DNA of 64,000 nucleotides from Faecalicatena contorta (GCF_003149105.1 NZ_QGDS01000005.1:114289-178288), one strand, 5' to 3'; shown: positions 1 through 8,802, counted from the stretch's first letter. Program-made: numbers and translations. Notes: generated from the sequence alone by a model not told the origin.

Positions 1-190
1 CGCCAGTCACCGGACCCGGAACTCCACCAGACATGAACAATCGGGTGTCGCCAGTCACCGGACCCGGAACTCCACCAAACATAAACAATGGGGCATCAAC
101 AGCTACTGGAACCGGAAGGCGCTGGAACATGGACACTGGGGGGCAACCAGTCACTGGACCCGGATGGAACCCGCGCATGGAAATGGAGAC
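1..190 (+). repeat. 48-bp in-frame tandem repeat
   Basis: Positions 1-48 and 49-96 are two 48-bp copies starting CGCCAGTCACCGGACCCGGA that differ at only a few bases. Two more diverged copies follow, from about 97 and 142. The period equals 16 codons and the array continues off the left edge. Confidence 0.85.
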
Positions 191-716
191 ACAGCCAGTC
201 CCAGAGCCTGAAGAACAGCCACTTATGGACATTGGAGTGCCTCCGGTCACAGAAATTGAAGAGCAGTCAGCGATAAGTGCCGAGGAGCTGCGGGATACTA
301 TGGAAGAATGCATTACCGGAGTGTCATACAAAACAGGGATGCCACGTGGTTCAGCGCCTGGTACAGTATCACAGACAAACATAGATTCCACTGAGAAGGC
401 TCAGACTAAGAATTCAGAAAATGTGCGCAAAATCCAGCGCTCCGAACTTTCTGTTCTTCCACGCAGGTATTGGAATATTGCCAACAACAGCTTTTTGATG
501 CATGGATACCATAATTATCATCATTTGATGCTTGTAGAGTCAGATGGCCATTATTGGATTGGAGTGCCCGGCGTTTATACTCCACGGGAAGCACGGGCTG
601 CGGAATTGTTCGGATTTCCACAGTTTACCAAATCCCACGTAGAACACCTTAATCTCACCTCGGATGAAAGAGATGAAAGCGATAACTTTGGACACTGGTG
701 CCGGTATATGATGTAG
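3..716 (+). CDS. Repeat-bearing hypothetical protein with DUF6128-like C-terminus (5' truncated by window edge)
   Basis: The frame is open to the left edge, so the true start is probably outside the window; the first in-frame ATG is at 33. The N-terminal part is built from degenerate 16-residue units beginning PVTGPG. The first two are almost identical and the later ones decay into acidic, Pro-rich sequence. The C-terminal ~85 residues (LPRRYWNIANNSF, then YWIGVPGVYTPREARAAELF) are aromatic-rich. They resemble a domain I recall from Lachnospiraceae proteins annotated as DUF6128; I am not certain of the name. No signal peptide or catalytic motif is visible in the part seen. Function unknown; a repeat stalk carrying a small globular domain is the simplest reading. 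It ends at a bidirectional terminator shared with the convergent surE. Confidence 0.6.
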   Translation, partial: PVTGPGTPPDMNNRVSPVTGPGTPPNINNGASTATGTGRRWNMDTGGQPVTGPGWNPRMEMETQPVPEPEEQPLMDIGVPPVTEIEEQSAISAEELRDTMEECITGVSYKTGMPRGSAPGTVSQTNIDSTEKAQTKNSENVRKIQRSELSVLPRRYWNIANNSFLMHGYHNYHHLMLVESDGHYWIGVPGVYTPREARAAELFGFPQFTKSHVEHLNLTSDERDESDNFGHWCRYMM

Positions 717-738
717 GCATTGGAATAATTATATGAGT

Positions 739-784
739 AAAAAATGGATAGCTCCCTCTGCAAAAGAGAGAACTATCCATTTTC
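739..784. terminator. Bidirectional intrinsic terminator
   Basis: Arms AAAATGGATAG and CTATCCATTTT (11 bp, perfect) enclose a second inner pairing. Runs of A and T on either side allow termination for both the upstream plus-strand gene and the convergent surE. Confidence 0.8.
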
Positions 785-845
785 CCGCTTAAAGGAAGAA
801 GCTGCCCATCCTTTTATTATTTCCCTTCATTCAAAATGAAGAAAC

Positions 846-1619
846 TTACATTTCTACAGACATTACGATATTAACCGGGGTAACTGATGCAATTTTATCC
901 ACATACACCGCGTAAATATCACTATTCTTCTCCAGAGTATCCTCATCTACCCAAAGATGGGATTTCAGCAGAAACGGCTGTCCTAATTCCCTTTTTTCAG
1001 GCTTGATAAATTGAAAATAATTCTGGCGGCTCTGCGTAGTTATACGGTATTCTCCCCTTTTTGCAGGTCTGGCGGGGACGTTAATATTTAAAATATCTAC
1101 ATCCTTTGGCATACCCTGCTGAAGAACCCGGGAAGTCCATGTACGGAGCACCTCTATGGATGCACCCCAGTCGGTGTCCTGAAACTCATTGGAACGCTGT
1201 ATTTGCAGGTCAGCCTCCAAAGACACCGCAATTGCAGGTACCTGATGGCTCACCGCCTCTAATGCCGCACCAAAGGTGCCGCTGCATGTCAGCACAGTTC
1301 CAAGATTCTCTCCATAGTTTATGCCGCTGATGCAAAGGTCCGGCTTCCTTTCCGCTAACTCTAATATGCCATGCGCCGCTGCGAAGGCCGGAGAGCCGTG
1401 GACACTATAACCCTTCACGCTGCGTCCCCTTACTGACATTTCCACTTCTTCTATTATCCCGGTATCCTCTGTCCTTGGAAATGCACGTCCCATCCCCGTC
1501 TGCTGGGTATGGGGTGCAGATATAACCACATCTGCCAGATCCGCCACCGCTTCTGCGGCTGCGGCAAGACCGGGAGAGAGGATTCCGTCATCATTAGTAA
1601 TTAAAATCATCGGTTTCAT
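846..1619 (-). CDS. surE: SurE 5'/3'-nucleotidase
   Basis: SurE family acid phosphatase that removes phosphate from nucleoside monophosphates; some members accept other small phosphates. The metal site is visible: N9-D10-D11-G near the N-terminus (ITNDDGILSPG) and the SGINYGENLG motif with its conserved Asn. Length of 257 residues matches the family (about 250). The ATG follows a GAGGTGAG ribosome site. It is the last gene of the SDR-kinase-SurE unit, 33 bp after the kinase. Placement behind a sugar or polyol kinase and under a GlpP-type leader suggests trimming of a phosphorylated intermediate, but that is inference; a housekeeping nucleotidase role is equally possible. Confidence 0.9.
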   Translation of the reverse strand: MKPMILITNDDGILSPGLAAAAEAVADLADVVISAPHTQQTGMGRAFPRTEDTGIIEEVEMSVRGRSVKGYSVHGSPAFAAAHGILELAERKPDLCISGINYGENLGTVLTCSGTFGAALEAVSHQVPAIAVSLEADLQIQRSNEFQDTDWGASIEVLRTWTSRVLQQGMPKDVDILNINVPARPAKRGEYRITTQSRQNYFQFIKPEKRELGQPFLLKSHLWVDEDTLEKNSDIYAVYVDKIASVTPVNIVMSVEM

Positions 1620-1652
1620 ACACTCACCTCACAGGAGAGGCCGAAAGCCTTA

Positions 1653-3083
1653 TCAATGAAAGAGTTCGTAAGATTTTCTCAGTATATCATCTGTATGACT
1701 CGTTATATCCGTATATACCGGCAGCATCTTTGCATAAAATTCTACTCTCTCAGCATTTGGCTCGAAGCTGTCTTTAATTCTTACCATATTTGCAACCGCT
1801 TCGTCAAAACTGTCATAGATTCCTGTAGCCACTGCCGCGCAGATTGCTGAACCAAGACCTGCCGCTCCATTCACTTCATTGCGTACAGTCTGCACATCAA
1901 ATACATCTGCAAATATCTGCATAAACAAATCACTGTTGGAACCGCCTCCGGTAATAATAATCTTATCCAGATTTACCCCCAGCTCTCCGCACATATCATC
2001 CAGATGCTTCTTCATTGTCAGTGCAACTGCTTCAAGGATAGAACGGTAAATATGGCCTCTTGTGTGCCTTCCGTCAAATCCAATCATGATACCTTTCTTG
2101 TACATGGCATCCACAGGTGCCAGCCAATCCAATACTGTCATCAGCCCGTCTGAGCCTACGGGAACCTTTTCAGCTTCCTCACTGAGCAGCTCTTCTGCAG
2201 ATAACCCTTTCTCTTTTGCAGCCTTTATATAACTGTCACCAAGAATATCCCGGAACCAGCTGATGGTCCACATTCCTCTGCGGATTCCGTTGCTGTCATA
2301 CAAATACTTATTCGGTACACAGGAGAACTTAGGCCATACACTTTTTGTATTTCTTAAGAACTCTTTCCCTTCCATCATGGCTGCGGTATAAGTTCCAAGA
2401 GAAATACATGCGGTAGTATCTCCCATACATCCTGTTCCAAGACCCTCTACTGCTTTATCATTGGAAGTTGCTACAACCGGCAGCCCTTCTGGAAATCCGG
2501 TAGCCTTTGCAGCTTCTTTCGTCACATGCCCAAGTATACCCCCCGGCATTACCAGGTCAAAAAGCATCTCTTTAGGCATTCCGGTAGACTCATAAGCAGC
2601 CGGGTCGTCTGACCAGTTCCATTTGTCAACATCGATGGGCCATACACCTTCATAGTTCGCTACCGTATCCTTAAATTCTCCTGTCAGACGGTGTGTAATA
2701 TAACCGGAAGATGCAACAATATATTTGACGTCCGGGTTCGTATGCTCATAAGGCTTTGCTACACGGACATCCATCCAGCTCAAAGCCGGCTGTGCCAGTG
2801 TTCCGTCTGCTTTCAGATAAGCTCTGCAATAGCGGATGGTACACAGGCCGATGCCTACGATATCCTTTACATTACCTTTAAAATTAGCTATGCACTTCTT
2901 TGAAGCCTCACAGATTGCATCCCACCAGTCATCATCCGGGTGCTCTACAAGCCCAGGCTCCGGCAGATTATATGGTTTTAATGCATGTCTTCCTTCACAT
3001 ACAATATTGCCCCTCGTGTCAAATATAAGAATCTTGGCACTTTGGGAACCTTCATCAACTCCGATGATATATTTCTCACTCAT
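1653..3083 (-). CDS. FGGY-family carbohydrate/polyol kinase
   Basis: 476-residue ATP-dependent kinase of the FGGY (xylulokinase/glycerol kinase/ribulokinase) fold. The N-terminal phosphate-1 loop is VDEGSQSAK (about residues 9-17). The catalytic base is D209 in SNDKAVEGLGTG. The C-terminal ATP-site glycines are in IIITGGGSNSD. The N-terminal motif is not the DQGT-type signature of typical GlpK, so glycerol is not the obvious substrate; the closest subfamily cannot be set by eye. It lies 60 bp downstream of an SDR dehydrogenase and upstream of surE, in the unit controlled by the leader at 4015-4119. Inference: it phosphorylates the SDR product or substrate in a pathway induced through GlpP. 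Confidence 0.88.
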   Translation of the reverse strand: MSEKYIIGVDEGSQSAKILIFDTRGNIVCEGRHALKPYNLPEPGLVEHPDDDWWDAICEASKKCIANFKGNVKDIVGIGLCTIRYCRAYLKADGTLAQPALSWMDVRVAKPYEHTNPDVKYIVASSGYITHRLTGEFKDTVANYEGVWPIDVDKWNWSDDPAAYESTGMPKEMLFDLVMPGGILGHVTKEAAKATGFPEGLPVVATSNDKAVEGLGTGCMGDTTACISLGTYTAAMMEGKEFLRNTKSVWPKFSCVPNKYLYDSNGIRRGMWTISWFRDILGDSYIKAAKEKGLSAEELLSEEAEKVPVGSDGLMTVLDWLAPVDAMYKKGIMIGFDGRHTRGHIYRSILEAVALTMKKHLDDMCGELGVNLDKIIITGGGSNSDLFMQIFADVFDVQTVRNEVNGAAGLGSAICAAVATGIYDSFDEAVANMVRIKDSFEPNAERVEFYAKMLPVYTDITSHTDDILRKSYELFH

Positions 3084-3143
3084 AGGTCCAAACCTCTTTC
3101 TTTTCTGTTTTTCTAAGTCTGATCAGGCGAAACGGTGCACCTA

Positions 3144-3929
3144 TTATCTTACAAGATATCCGCCGTCAACCACTAATAAAGTTCCATTTACATAGTCAGC
3201 CGCATGGCTTGCAAGAAATACCGTTGCTCCCATGAGGTCCTGTCTCTGTCCCCAGCGGTCCGCCGGAATATGATCTTTAATCTTGTTATACTTTTCATCA
3301 TTTGCGCTTCCTGTTCCGGAAGTCATTGCTGTCTGGAAATAACCAGGAGCAATACCATTTACAGTGATTCCATACTTGCCAAGCTCGTCTGCATATGCCT
3401 TTGTAAGCCCCATGAGCCCTGCTTTCATAGCTGCATATGCCGGAGATCCAAGTCCGCCGAGGAAGGAGAACAGAGAACAAATGTTGATGATTTTTCCGCT
3501 TCGCTGAGGAATCATGTATTTTGCAACTGCATGGCTCAAATCAAAAGCGCCTGTCAGATTGATTGCAATCATCGGATCCCATTCTTTTCTTCCAAACTCA
3601 AGTACATCCGCAATATTGCAGATACCTGCGCAGTTTACCAGAATGTCAATCTGTCCATAAGTTTCCACGCACTTTTCAGCAATCTGATCGCACACGCCGT
3701 CCTGTGTTAAATCACCTTGCATAAATGTATATTTTACTCCACAGTCCTCAATTAATTTCTGTGTTGTTCCGTCATCATCTACAAATGCAAACGCAAAGAT
3801 ATTTGCTCCTGCCTTCGCAAGTGCCAGTGCAAATGCCTGTCCCAGTCCACTGTTTCCACCCGTTACAATTGCATTTTTCCCTTTCAGTGAAAAGAAATCC
3901 ATTGAAAAATCATTAATATCAAAGCTCAT
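3144..3929 (-). CDS. SDR-family NAD(P)-dependent oxidoreductase
   Basis: Classical short-chain dehydrogenase/reductase of 261 residues. The cofactor motif is TGGNSGLG (23-30), LVNCAGI is near residue 100, and the catalytic residues S152, Y165 and K169 (SPAYAAMK) are present. Overall the sequence resembles 2-deoxy-D-gluconate or gluconate 5-dehydrogenase type SDRs, but the substrate is not assigned. The ATG is preceded by GGAGGTAG. It is the first gene after the leader with promoter, GTTAC...GTAAC element and terminator at 4015-4119, so its expression should depend on antitermination. It is followed by the FGGY kinase, suggesting an oxidation/phosphorylation pair acting on a polyol or sugar acid. 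Confidence 0.88.
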   Translation of the reverse strand: MSFDINDFSMDFFSLKGKNAIVTGGNSGLGQAFALALAKAGANIFAFAFVDDDGTTQKLIEDCGVKYTFMQGDLTQDGVCDQIAEKCVETYGQIDILVNCAGICNIADVLEFGRKEWDPMIAINLTGAFDLSHAVAKYMIPQRSGKIINICSLFSFLGGLGSPAYAAMKAGLMGLTKAYADELGKYGITVNGIAPGYFQTAMTSGTGSANDEKYNKIKDHIPADRWGQRQDLMGATVFLASHAADYVNGTLLVVDGGYLVR

Positions 3930-4014
3930 TTTTTCTACCTCCGTATACTTTTTATATTATGTTCAAAAAAGCTTCCCACATTCCGTCTAATTCACAAAAT
4001 GTGTTTTTAAAGGA

Positions 4015-4062
4015 CAAAAAAAGAGCAACTTTTACACGCATACTGCGTGTAAAAGTTACTCT
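4015..4062 (-). terminator. Leader intrinsic terminator upstream of the SDR gene
   Basis: On the minus strand a 14-bp perfect stem (AACTTTTACACGCA / TGCGTGTAAAAGTT, 3-nt loop) is extended by GAGA/CTCT pairing and followed by TTTTTTT. Its left arm contains the GTAAC half of the antiterminator element at 4055-4083, so the two structures exclude each other. Confidence 0.9.
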
Positions 4063-4083
4063 CTCTTCCGCTCTTTTAGTAAC
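4055..4083 (-). promoter_or_regulatory. Putative GlpP-type antiterminator element (copy 1)
   Basis: Minus-strand RNA reads GTTAC-N3-AAGAG-N5-GAGAGA-GTAAC. GTTAC and GTAAC can pair, leaving a purine-rich loop. The same arrangement occurs at 13774-13805 and 13953-13978, each between a promoter and a terminator. Proposed binding site for the GlpP-family protein encoded at 4226-4801. Confidence 0.75.
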
Positions 4084-4090
4084 TATAGCC

Positions 4091-4119
4091 ATTATAAATC
4101 TCACAATACTGTTTGTCAA
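4091..4119 (-). promoter_or_regulatory. Consensus sigma-A promoter for SDR-kinase-surE
   Basis: TTGACA (4119-4114) and TATAAT (4096-4091) on the minus strand with exactly 17 nt between them. It drives the leader containing the antiterminator and terminator. Confidence 0.9.
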
Positions 4120-4175
4120 TATCGTGATTATAGTTAAAATCACACCCTCGTTTTTGTCTATATTGTATACTTAGC

Positions 4176-4222
4176 GTTACTGTTCAGACCGTGCCGTGCA
4201 CCCGCAGGGTGTGAACTGTAAC
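4176..4222. repeat. Short palindromic repeat, family GTTACTGTTCAGACC
   Basis: Ends GTTACTGTTCA and TGAACTGTAAC form an inverted repeat with one central mismatch. The left 26 bp, ending in GCCGTGCAC, recurs at 45593. It lies between glpP and the SDR promoter. Confidence 0.7.
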
Positions 4223-4225
4223 TAC

Positions 4226-4801
4226 TTAACAATCCCACATTTCCCGGTTCGTGGTAGACACCGCAAAAGCACCTGCTTTCAGTGCCCCCATAACATCTTC
4301 TTTATCCAAAATCAATCCGCTGGCCACCACTGGTTTATCAATTTCTTCCAGGAGATATTTTATGACCTTAGGAAGTCCCGCAGGGAGAAATTCAACTACA
4401 TCCGGGTTACAGCTTTTTACATGCTTTACAATATTGGCGTAGGTTAGGGCATCCATCATATAAAACCTCTGTATCGTAAACATACCCAGTTCATTGGCAC
4501 GTTTAATCAACGCTGGTTTCATACTGATAATCCCATCGGCCTTCGTATATTTCTTTATAAAGTCTACGCTGATTTCCTTAGAGGAAAGTCCTACAATCAA
4601 GTCCACATGTACAACCGCCATTTTCCCCATAGATTTTACACTATCCACAATATCTGCAATCGTACAGATATCCCCGTAAATGATATAAACAATCCCGCAC
4701 TCTGCTTCTTTACAGTGGGCAAGCCACTCATCATTTTTCGCCGCCGGGATTACCGGAGAGACCTCTGTCGCTTCCATAAAATATTCCTTGGTCAATGCCA
4801 T
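4226..4801 (-). CDS. glpP: GlpP-family glycerol-3-phosphate-responsive RNA antiterminator
   Basis: 191-residue TIM-barrel-like protein of the GlpP family (COG1954). In Bacillus subtilis GlpP binds leader mRNA when glycerol-3-phosphate is present and prevents transcription termination. The family core is clear: MAVVHVDLIVGLSS, then DGIISMKPALIKRANELGM, FTIQRFYMMD, VVEFLPAGLPKVI and GAFAVSTTNREMW. It is the last gene of the eight-gene minus-strand operon, 6 bp after the BCCT gene. Three leaders with a shared GTTAC...GTAAC element and overlapping terminators occur at this gene's own operon, the next operon and the divergent MFS gene, so it is the natural candidate regulator. No glpK, glpF or glpD is adjacent, so the real inducer may be a glycerol-3-phosphate analogue made by this pathway. 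Confidence 0.88.
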   Translation of the reverse strand: MALTKEYFMEATEVSPVIPAAKNDEWLAHCKEAECGIVYIIYGDICTIADIVDSVKSMGKMAVVHVDLIVGLSSKEISVDFIKKYTKADGIISMKPALIKRANELGMFTIQRFYMMDALTYANIVKHVKSCNPDVVEFLPAGLPKVIKYLLEEIDKPVVASGLILDKEDVMGALKAGAFAVSTTNREMWDC

Positions 4802-4807
4802 TCGCTA

Positions 4808-6424
4808 TTACTCCTTTTCCATTGGTAGCTGCGGTACCTCAATGGGACGTCCGCTGCTGTCATAATCTTCTTTGTGTACATCATATTTTCGGGGATTTAT
4901 TCCGATTTTCCATAAACCGATAATCATAATAATTACCAGAAACATGTTTGGAAATCCACCAAGATTTGAGGCAGCCTTAATTCCGTCAATTCCAGCGAAA
5001 CTAATTAGTACCCATGTCATCACCGCAATGGAAGCTCCCCAGACAATCTTAAGCCATGGCCATGCTTCCTGCTCATCTTCACTAATACCGTCCGTACATA
5101 ATCCGGCCATAGCGTTTGTATTGGAATCGGCCCCCGCTACAAAGGATATAAATACAATAAAGAGGTAAAATGGAATTAAAATAACTGCCAGCGGCAATTG
5201 GTCAAATACAACGTAGACCACTGCCTCTGCACCTTTGTCTAATAATGTATCATATAACCCGACTCCATTCAACTCATAATAGATGGAAGCGGTAGCAAAA
5301 AGTCCAATCCAGATTGTACTGAAGATTGCCGGGATTACAAGATTACATTTAATTGCATCCCTGACGGTATAACCTTTTAATATTTTCCCCAAAAATACAG
5401 CCGTAACTGGTGTCCATGCCAGCCAGTTGCACCAATAGAAGATAGGCCAGCTTTTCGCCCAGCTGTCCTGGAATACATCCCCCGTCATAAGGCTCATGTT
5501 AAAGAAATCCCGGAAATATGCTCCCAAAGATTCTGTTGTGAAATTCAGCATAAATGCGGTTGGCCCGAATACCACCAGGAATACAATTAATACCATATAT
5601 ACTTTTGCATTTATGTTCGAAAGCATACGGATTCCATTCATAACCCCTGAAATACTGGATATAACAAAAGAGGTTACAATTACCGCAATAATAATTCCCC
5701 ATGCTAAAGGTGCACTCGGAATTCCGAACATATTTTCAAGTCCTCCCCCGATGGTCAGGGTTCCCGTTCCCAGAGATGCCGCCATTCCCGCAACAAGTGC
5801 AAAAAGGCAGATTACATCCACAATAGTATTATACCGCTTTACCTTCGATCCAAATACAGGGACAAGTGCAGAGCCCATAGAATACGGCAAATTCATATTA
5901 TAAAACACAAACGCAAATAACACCGTCGCTACCGTGTAAATTGCACAGGGAGTCCATGTCCATTCCAAAAACATTGTCTTCATGGCAAAGATTGCAGAAC
6001 CCGCAGAACCTGCCTGGACCCCTTCTTCCACAGCCGGAGCATACATATGGTACATCGGTTCCGCACATGCCCAAAATAAAATTCCGGCTGCAATGGTTGT
6101 ACAAAGTGTAATCCATGCCAGGTCCCAAAACTTCATCATCGGTTTTGCCTTATTTCCCCCGATTCTAACCTTTCCAAGAGGGGAAAACCATATAAATATA
6201 ATCGTAACTACACACGCAAGAGCGGTCAGATTAAATGCCCACGCAAAATTATTCAAAATCCAGCCAGTCACGGCATCCATACCCGCCAAAAAAACATCCC
6301 CATTCACCATGCTTACAATAACCATAGCTATCAGAAGCAGCCAGGGAGGAAAAAAAACACCTTTCCTTAACGTCAGCTTTACAGTTTTTTCATTTGCCCC
6401 ATTCACCTCATTTGTCTCCGTCAC
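4808..6424 (-). CDS. BCCT-family transporter
   Basis: Betaine/carnitine/choline transporter family membrane protein with about 12 hydrophobic segments. Family landmarks include GILFWACAEPMYH, LEWTWTP, GMAASLGTGTLTIGGG and the signature-like region PIFYWCNWLAWTP (one W of the usual pattern is N). I chose the GTG at 6424: GGGAG stands 8 nt upstream, and the GTGA overlaps the stop of the preceding gene (translational coupling). The longer frame from 6466 would lie wholly inside that gene. Known family substrates are quaternary ammonium compounds. Nothing here proves which is carried, and co-transcription with two flavin dehydrogenases and two ETFs suggests a catabolic rather than osmoprotective role. 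Confidence 0.88.
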   Translation of the reverse strand: MTETNEVNGANEKTVKLTLRKGVFFPPWLLLIAMVIVSMVNGDVFLAGMDAVTGWILNNFAWAFNLTALACVVTIIFIWFSPLGKVRIGGNKAKPMMKFWDLAWITLCTTIAAGILFWACAEPMYHMYAPAVEEGVQAGSAGSAIFAMKTMFLEWTWTPCAIYTVATVLFAFVFYNMNLPYSMGSALVPVFGSKVKRYNTIVDVICLFALVAGMAASLGTGTLTIGGGLENMFGIPSAPLAWGIIIAVIVTSFVISSISGVMNGIRMLSNINAKVYMVLIVFLVVFGPTAFMLNFTTESLGAYFRDFFNMSLMTGDVFQDSWAKSWPIFYWCNWLAWTPVTAVFLGKILKGYTVRDAIKCNLVIPAIFSTIWIGLFATASIYYELNGVGLYDTLLDKGAEAVVYVVFDQLPLAVILIPFYLFIVFISFVAGADSNTNAMAGLCTDGISEDEQEAWPWLKIVWGASIAVMTWVLISFAGIDGIKAASNLGGFPNMFLVIIMIIGLWKIGINPRKYDVHKEDYDSSGRPIEVPQLPMEKE

Positions 6425-6945
6425 TGCACTCTCTCCCTTCTCAACACTATATTTATAAAGCTGCATTTATGTTTTGCCGCTATGCTCTTCAATTCTTTCT
6501 GCTGCGTATCTGTTATGACCCTTTTCGGAATTGTAAATACATCCCGGTCAACCCGTATGACACAGACATGCTCAGAACTCAGGAACAGAAGTTTCCTGCC
6601 TGCCAGCTTTATATTCTCTTTCCCGTCCCCCGGTATAATAGATGTGTCTGTAATTTTGAGCCTGTACTCCCCCTGCTGCCCTGCCATTTTCTTCGCTTTT
6701 CTTTTCCTTATATACCGAATCCCATAAGTCATATACAAAAGCATCCCAATGATAATCAACAGAAGCAGAAAAAGAAACACTTGGTCCGGACTCCTTATAA
6801 ACCCAATTAAAACAACCACTCCGATGATACTAATCACCCAAAGGTTTATCCTGCTAAACGCCCCTTCCCGTTTCCAGTCTAAATCCAGCAGTGCCTCTTC
6901 TATTTCTTCCTGTGTTAATTTATATCTGAATTCCAGTGAAATCAT
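6421..6945 (-). CDS. Small membrane protein, YcxB-like
   Basis: About 174 residues with two adjacent transmembrane segments (roughly residues 35-55 and 58-75) followed by a soluble region of about 100 residues. The pattern (YRLKITDTSIIP... FLSSEHVCVIRVDRDVFTIPKR) resembles the YcxB-like C-terminal domain. Its start overlaps the end of etfA, and its stop overlaps the BCCT start. The exact start is uncertain (GTG 6948 or ATG 6945); the purine-rich AGAAAGG lies unusually close. Role unknown; tight coupling to the transporter gene suggests an accessory to it. Confidence 0.65.
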   Translation of the reverse strand: MISLEFRYKLTQEEIEEALLDLDWKREGAFSRINLWVISIIGVVVLIGFIRSPDQVFLFLLLLIIIGMLLYMTYGIRYIRKRKAKKMAGQQGEYRLKITDTSIIPGDGKENIKLAGRKLLFLSSEHVCVIRVDRDVFTIPKRVITDTQQKELKSIAAKHKCSFINIVLRRERVQ

Positions 6946-7939
6946 CACCTTTCTGCGTTTTCAGCCGCTCAATCAGTTCAGGAACAATTTCATACAAATC
7001 ACCGCACACCGGATAATGAGCTATCTCAAATATTCTGGCAGTTGGATCTTCGTTAATTGCAATGATATTCTTTGTCTGCTTCATCCCTGCCATGAACTGT
7101 ACTGTACCCGATACTCCGCATGTTATCATGTACTGGGGACTGACCGCATTCCCTGACAATCCAATCTGCTCCTGAGGAGACATCCATCCCTTCTCAACCA
7201 GCGCTCTGCTGGATGCCAGTTTGCCGCCAAGAAGCTCTGAGAGTTCACGCAGCATTTCAAGGTCTTCCTTCTTCCTGACTCCCCTTCCTGCCACAACCAG
7301 TATGTTCTGCTCCGTAATGCTGTCACCGCCCTCTGCCTCTTTTACCTCCAGGACTTTGAATCTCTCGTCCGTCAAGTTTACCAGTTCCCTTACTATCACC
7401 GGCTCGCGGAGGCTGTCTTCAAAAACAGGTTCCATAACCCCGGGCCTTACTGTGGCAAACTGAGGTCTGCTGTGAGCGGTTACGATGCTTGCCATCACAT
7501 TTCCCCCAAATGCGGGCCTTATCTGTATCAAATTACCTTCTGTATCTATTTCAAGAGATGTACAGTCTGCCGTAAGTCCACTTTCAAAAGCTACTGCCAG
7601 TCTGGGGGCAAGTGCTCTCCCCTCATAAGTACCTCCGATAAGGACGATGGACGGTTTTAGCTTCTCTATACACCCGGCTATTATCTTTTCATAAACAATA
7701 GGAGTGTATTCATCCTCTGTTTCATATAAATACAATTTCTCAAGTGGGCATCCGGCCAGCTGAGAGGGAATATCATCCAGCCCGCTGCCTGCCGCCACTG
7801 CATAAACAGCCGCCCCCAGCTCCTCTGCAAGGCGCGATGCCTCACCAATCAGTTCACGCCCTACCGGATGCACTTTTTCCTTTCTGCATTCCACATACAC
7901 GAGGATTCCGGACCACTCCCCGATGTTTGACTTTCTCAT
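6920..7939 (-). CDS. etfA: Electron transfer flavoprotein alpha subunit
   Basis: 339-residue EtfA. The N-terminal nucleotide-fold domain is followed by the conserved SGLTADCTSLEID, and the C-terminal FAD domain has VVAGRGVRKKEDLEML, SRALVEKGWMSPQEQIGLSG, CGVSGTVQFMAGM and IIAINEDPTARIF. The usual His of the GISGAIQH motif is Phe here (VQF), which could tune flavin potential. Start ATG 7939 has AAAGGGGAACG upstream; the longer frame has no ribosome site. With etfB (8014-8802) and the GlcD-like enzyme (8799-10241) it forms the trio seen in electron-confurcating lactate dehydrogenase of acetogens (LctBCD), though gene order differs. Inferred to accept electrons from that dehydrogenase. Confidence 0.92.
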   Translation of the reverse strand: MRKSNIGEWSGILVYVECRKEKVHPVGRELIGEASRLAEELGAAVYAVAAGSGLDDIPSQLAGCPLEKLYLYETEDEYTPIVYEKIIAGCIEKLKPSIVLIGGTYEGRALAPRLAVAFESGLTADCTSLEIDTEGNLIQIRPAFGGNVMASIVTAHSRPQFATVRPGVMEPVFEDSLREPVIVRELVNLTDERFKVLEVKEAEGGDSITEQNILVVAGRGVRKKEDLEMLRELSELLGGKLASSRALVEKGWMSPQEQIGLSGNAVSPQYMITCGVSGTVQFMAGMKQTKNIIAINEDPTARIFEIAHYPVCGDLYEIVPELIERLKTQKGDDFTGIQI

Positions 7940-8013
7940 ATCCGTTCCCCTTTCTATCAAGCATAAAGTTTTATCACAGTTCAGCCGTAAGTTCAAGCAC
8001 CCTTCCCTTTACA

Positions 8014-8802
8014 TCACGAAAGATTTGCATGGCCTAACTGTGATAAAATATATTCTGCCGCTCCGGCCCCGTCAAGAGTCACTGGTTCCTGCTGTTTTGT
8101 CCGCGGCGGCGGAAAGATTTTGCGTACTCTTGTAGCAGATCCGGACAGTCCATAACGTTCCTTGTCCTTATCTTCTAAATCCTCCATCGTCAGCACATGT
8201 ATTTCCTTTTTCTTCCCGCTGATCTTCAGCTTCAGGGAAGGCATTCTGGGCACAAAAGAATCCTTTTCCACCGATACCAGGCAGGGTAAACTTACACTGG
8301 CTGTAACCATCCGGTTTTCCATACTGTACCTGACCTTCATGTCTGCATTGGAAATATCCATAATCTCCGTCGTCCAGTTTACATGTGGAAGATTCATCCA
8401 TCTCGCAAGCCCTCCGCTTACCTGAGCTGTATCTCCATCTGTCGTCTGTTTTCCGCACAAAATAAGGTCGTAATCCCCGGCAGCCCTGATAGACTGCATT
8501 AAGGTGTAAGAAGTGGCAAGCACATCTGCCCCGGCAAATGCTTTATCACAAATAAGCCAGCCCTCATCTGCACCCATGGCAAATGCTTCCCGCAGGACAT
8601 TCTCTGCTTTTGCAGGCCCCATGGTAAAGACATGGACGCTGGCTCCTTTGCTGTCTTTTATTTTCAATGCAGCTTCCAGAGCGGACAAATCATATACGTT
8701 CACAATAGCTTCCAGGCCGGCCCTCAGGAGCACTCCCGTCTCAGGGTCCATATTTCCCTCGGAAACTGCCGGCACCTGTTTCATGCAAACTGCAATTTTC
8801 AT
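8014..8802 (-). CDS. etfB: Electron transfer flavoprotein beta subunit
   Basis: 262-residue EtfB. The N-terminal MKIAVCMKQVPAV is followed by DPETGVLLR, ALEAALKIKD, TMGPAKAENVLREAFAMGAD and the flavin/AMP motif CGKQTTDGDTAQV. These are family features shared with NADH-binding, electron-bifurcating ETFs (for example those partnering lactate or butyryl-CoA dehydrogenase). Bifurcation is therefore plausible but not proven by sequence alone. Start ATG 8802 follows GGCAGGTGGGG and overlaps the stop of the upstream dehydrogenase gene (4 bp), indicating coupled translation. A 74-bp gap separates it from etfA, the largest in this operon. Confidence 0.92.
   Translation of the reverse strand: MKIAVCMKQVPAVSEGNMDPETGVLLRAGLEAIVNVYDLSALEAALKIKDSKGASVHVFTMGPAKAENVLREAFAMGADEGWLICDKAFAGADVLATSYTLMQSIRAAGDYDLILCGKQTTDGDTAQVSGGLARWMNLPHVNWTTEIMDISNADMKVRYSMENRMVTASVSLPCLVSVEKDSFVPRMPSLKLKISGKKKEIHVLTMEDLEDKDKERYGLSGSATRVRKIFPPPRTKQQEPVTLDGAGAAEYILSQLGHANLS

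Noticed and set aside
3204-3710. 168-codon plus-strand open frame over the SDR gene
   Set aside because: Antisense to a clear SDR gene with its own motifs; no family features of its own.
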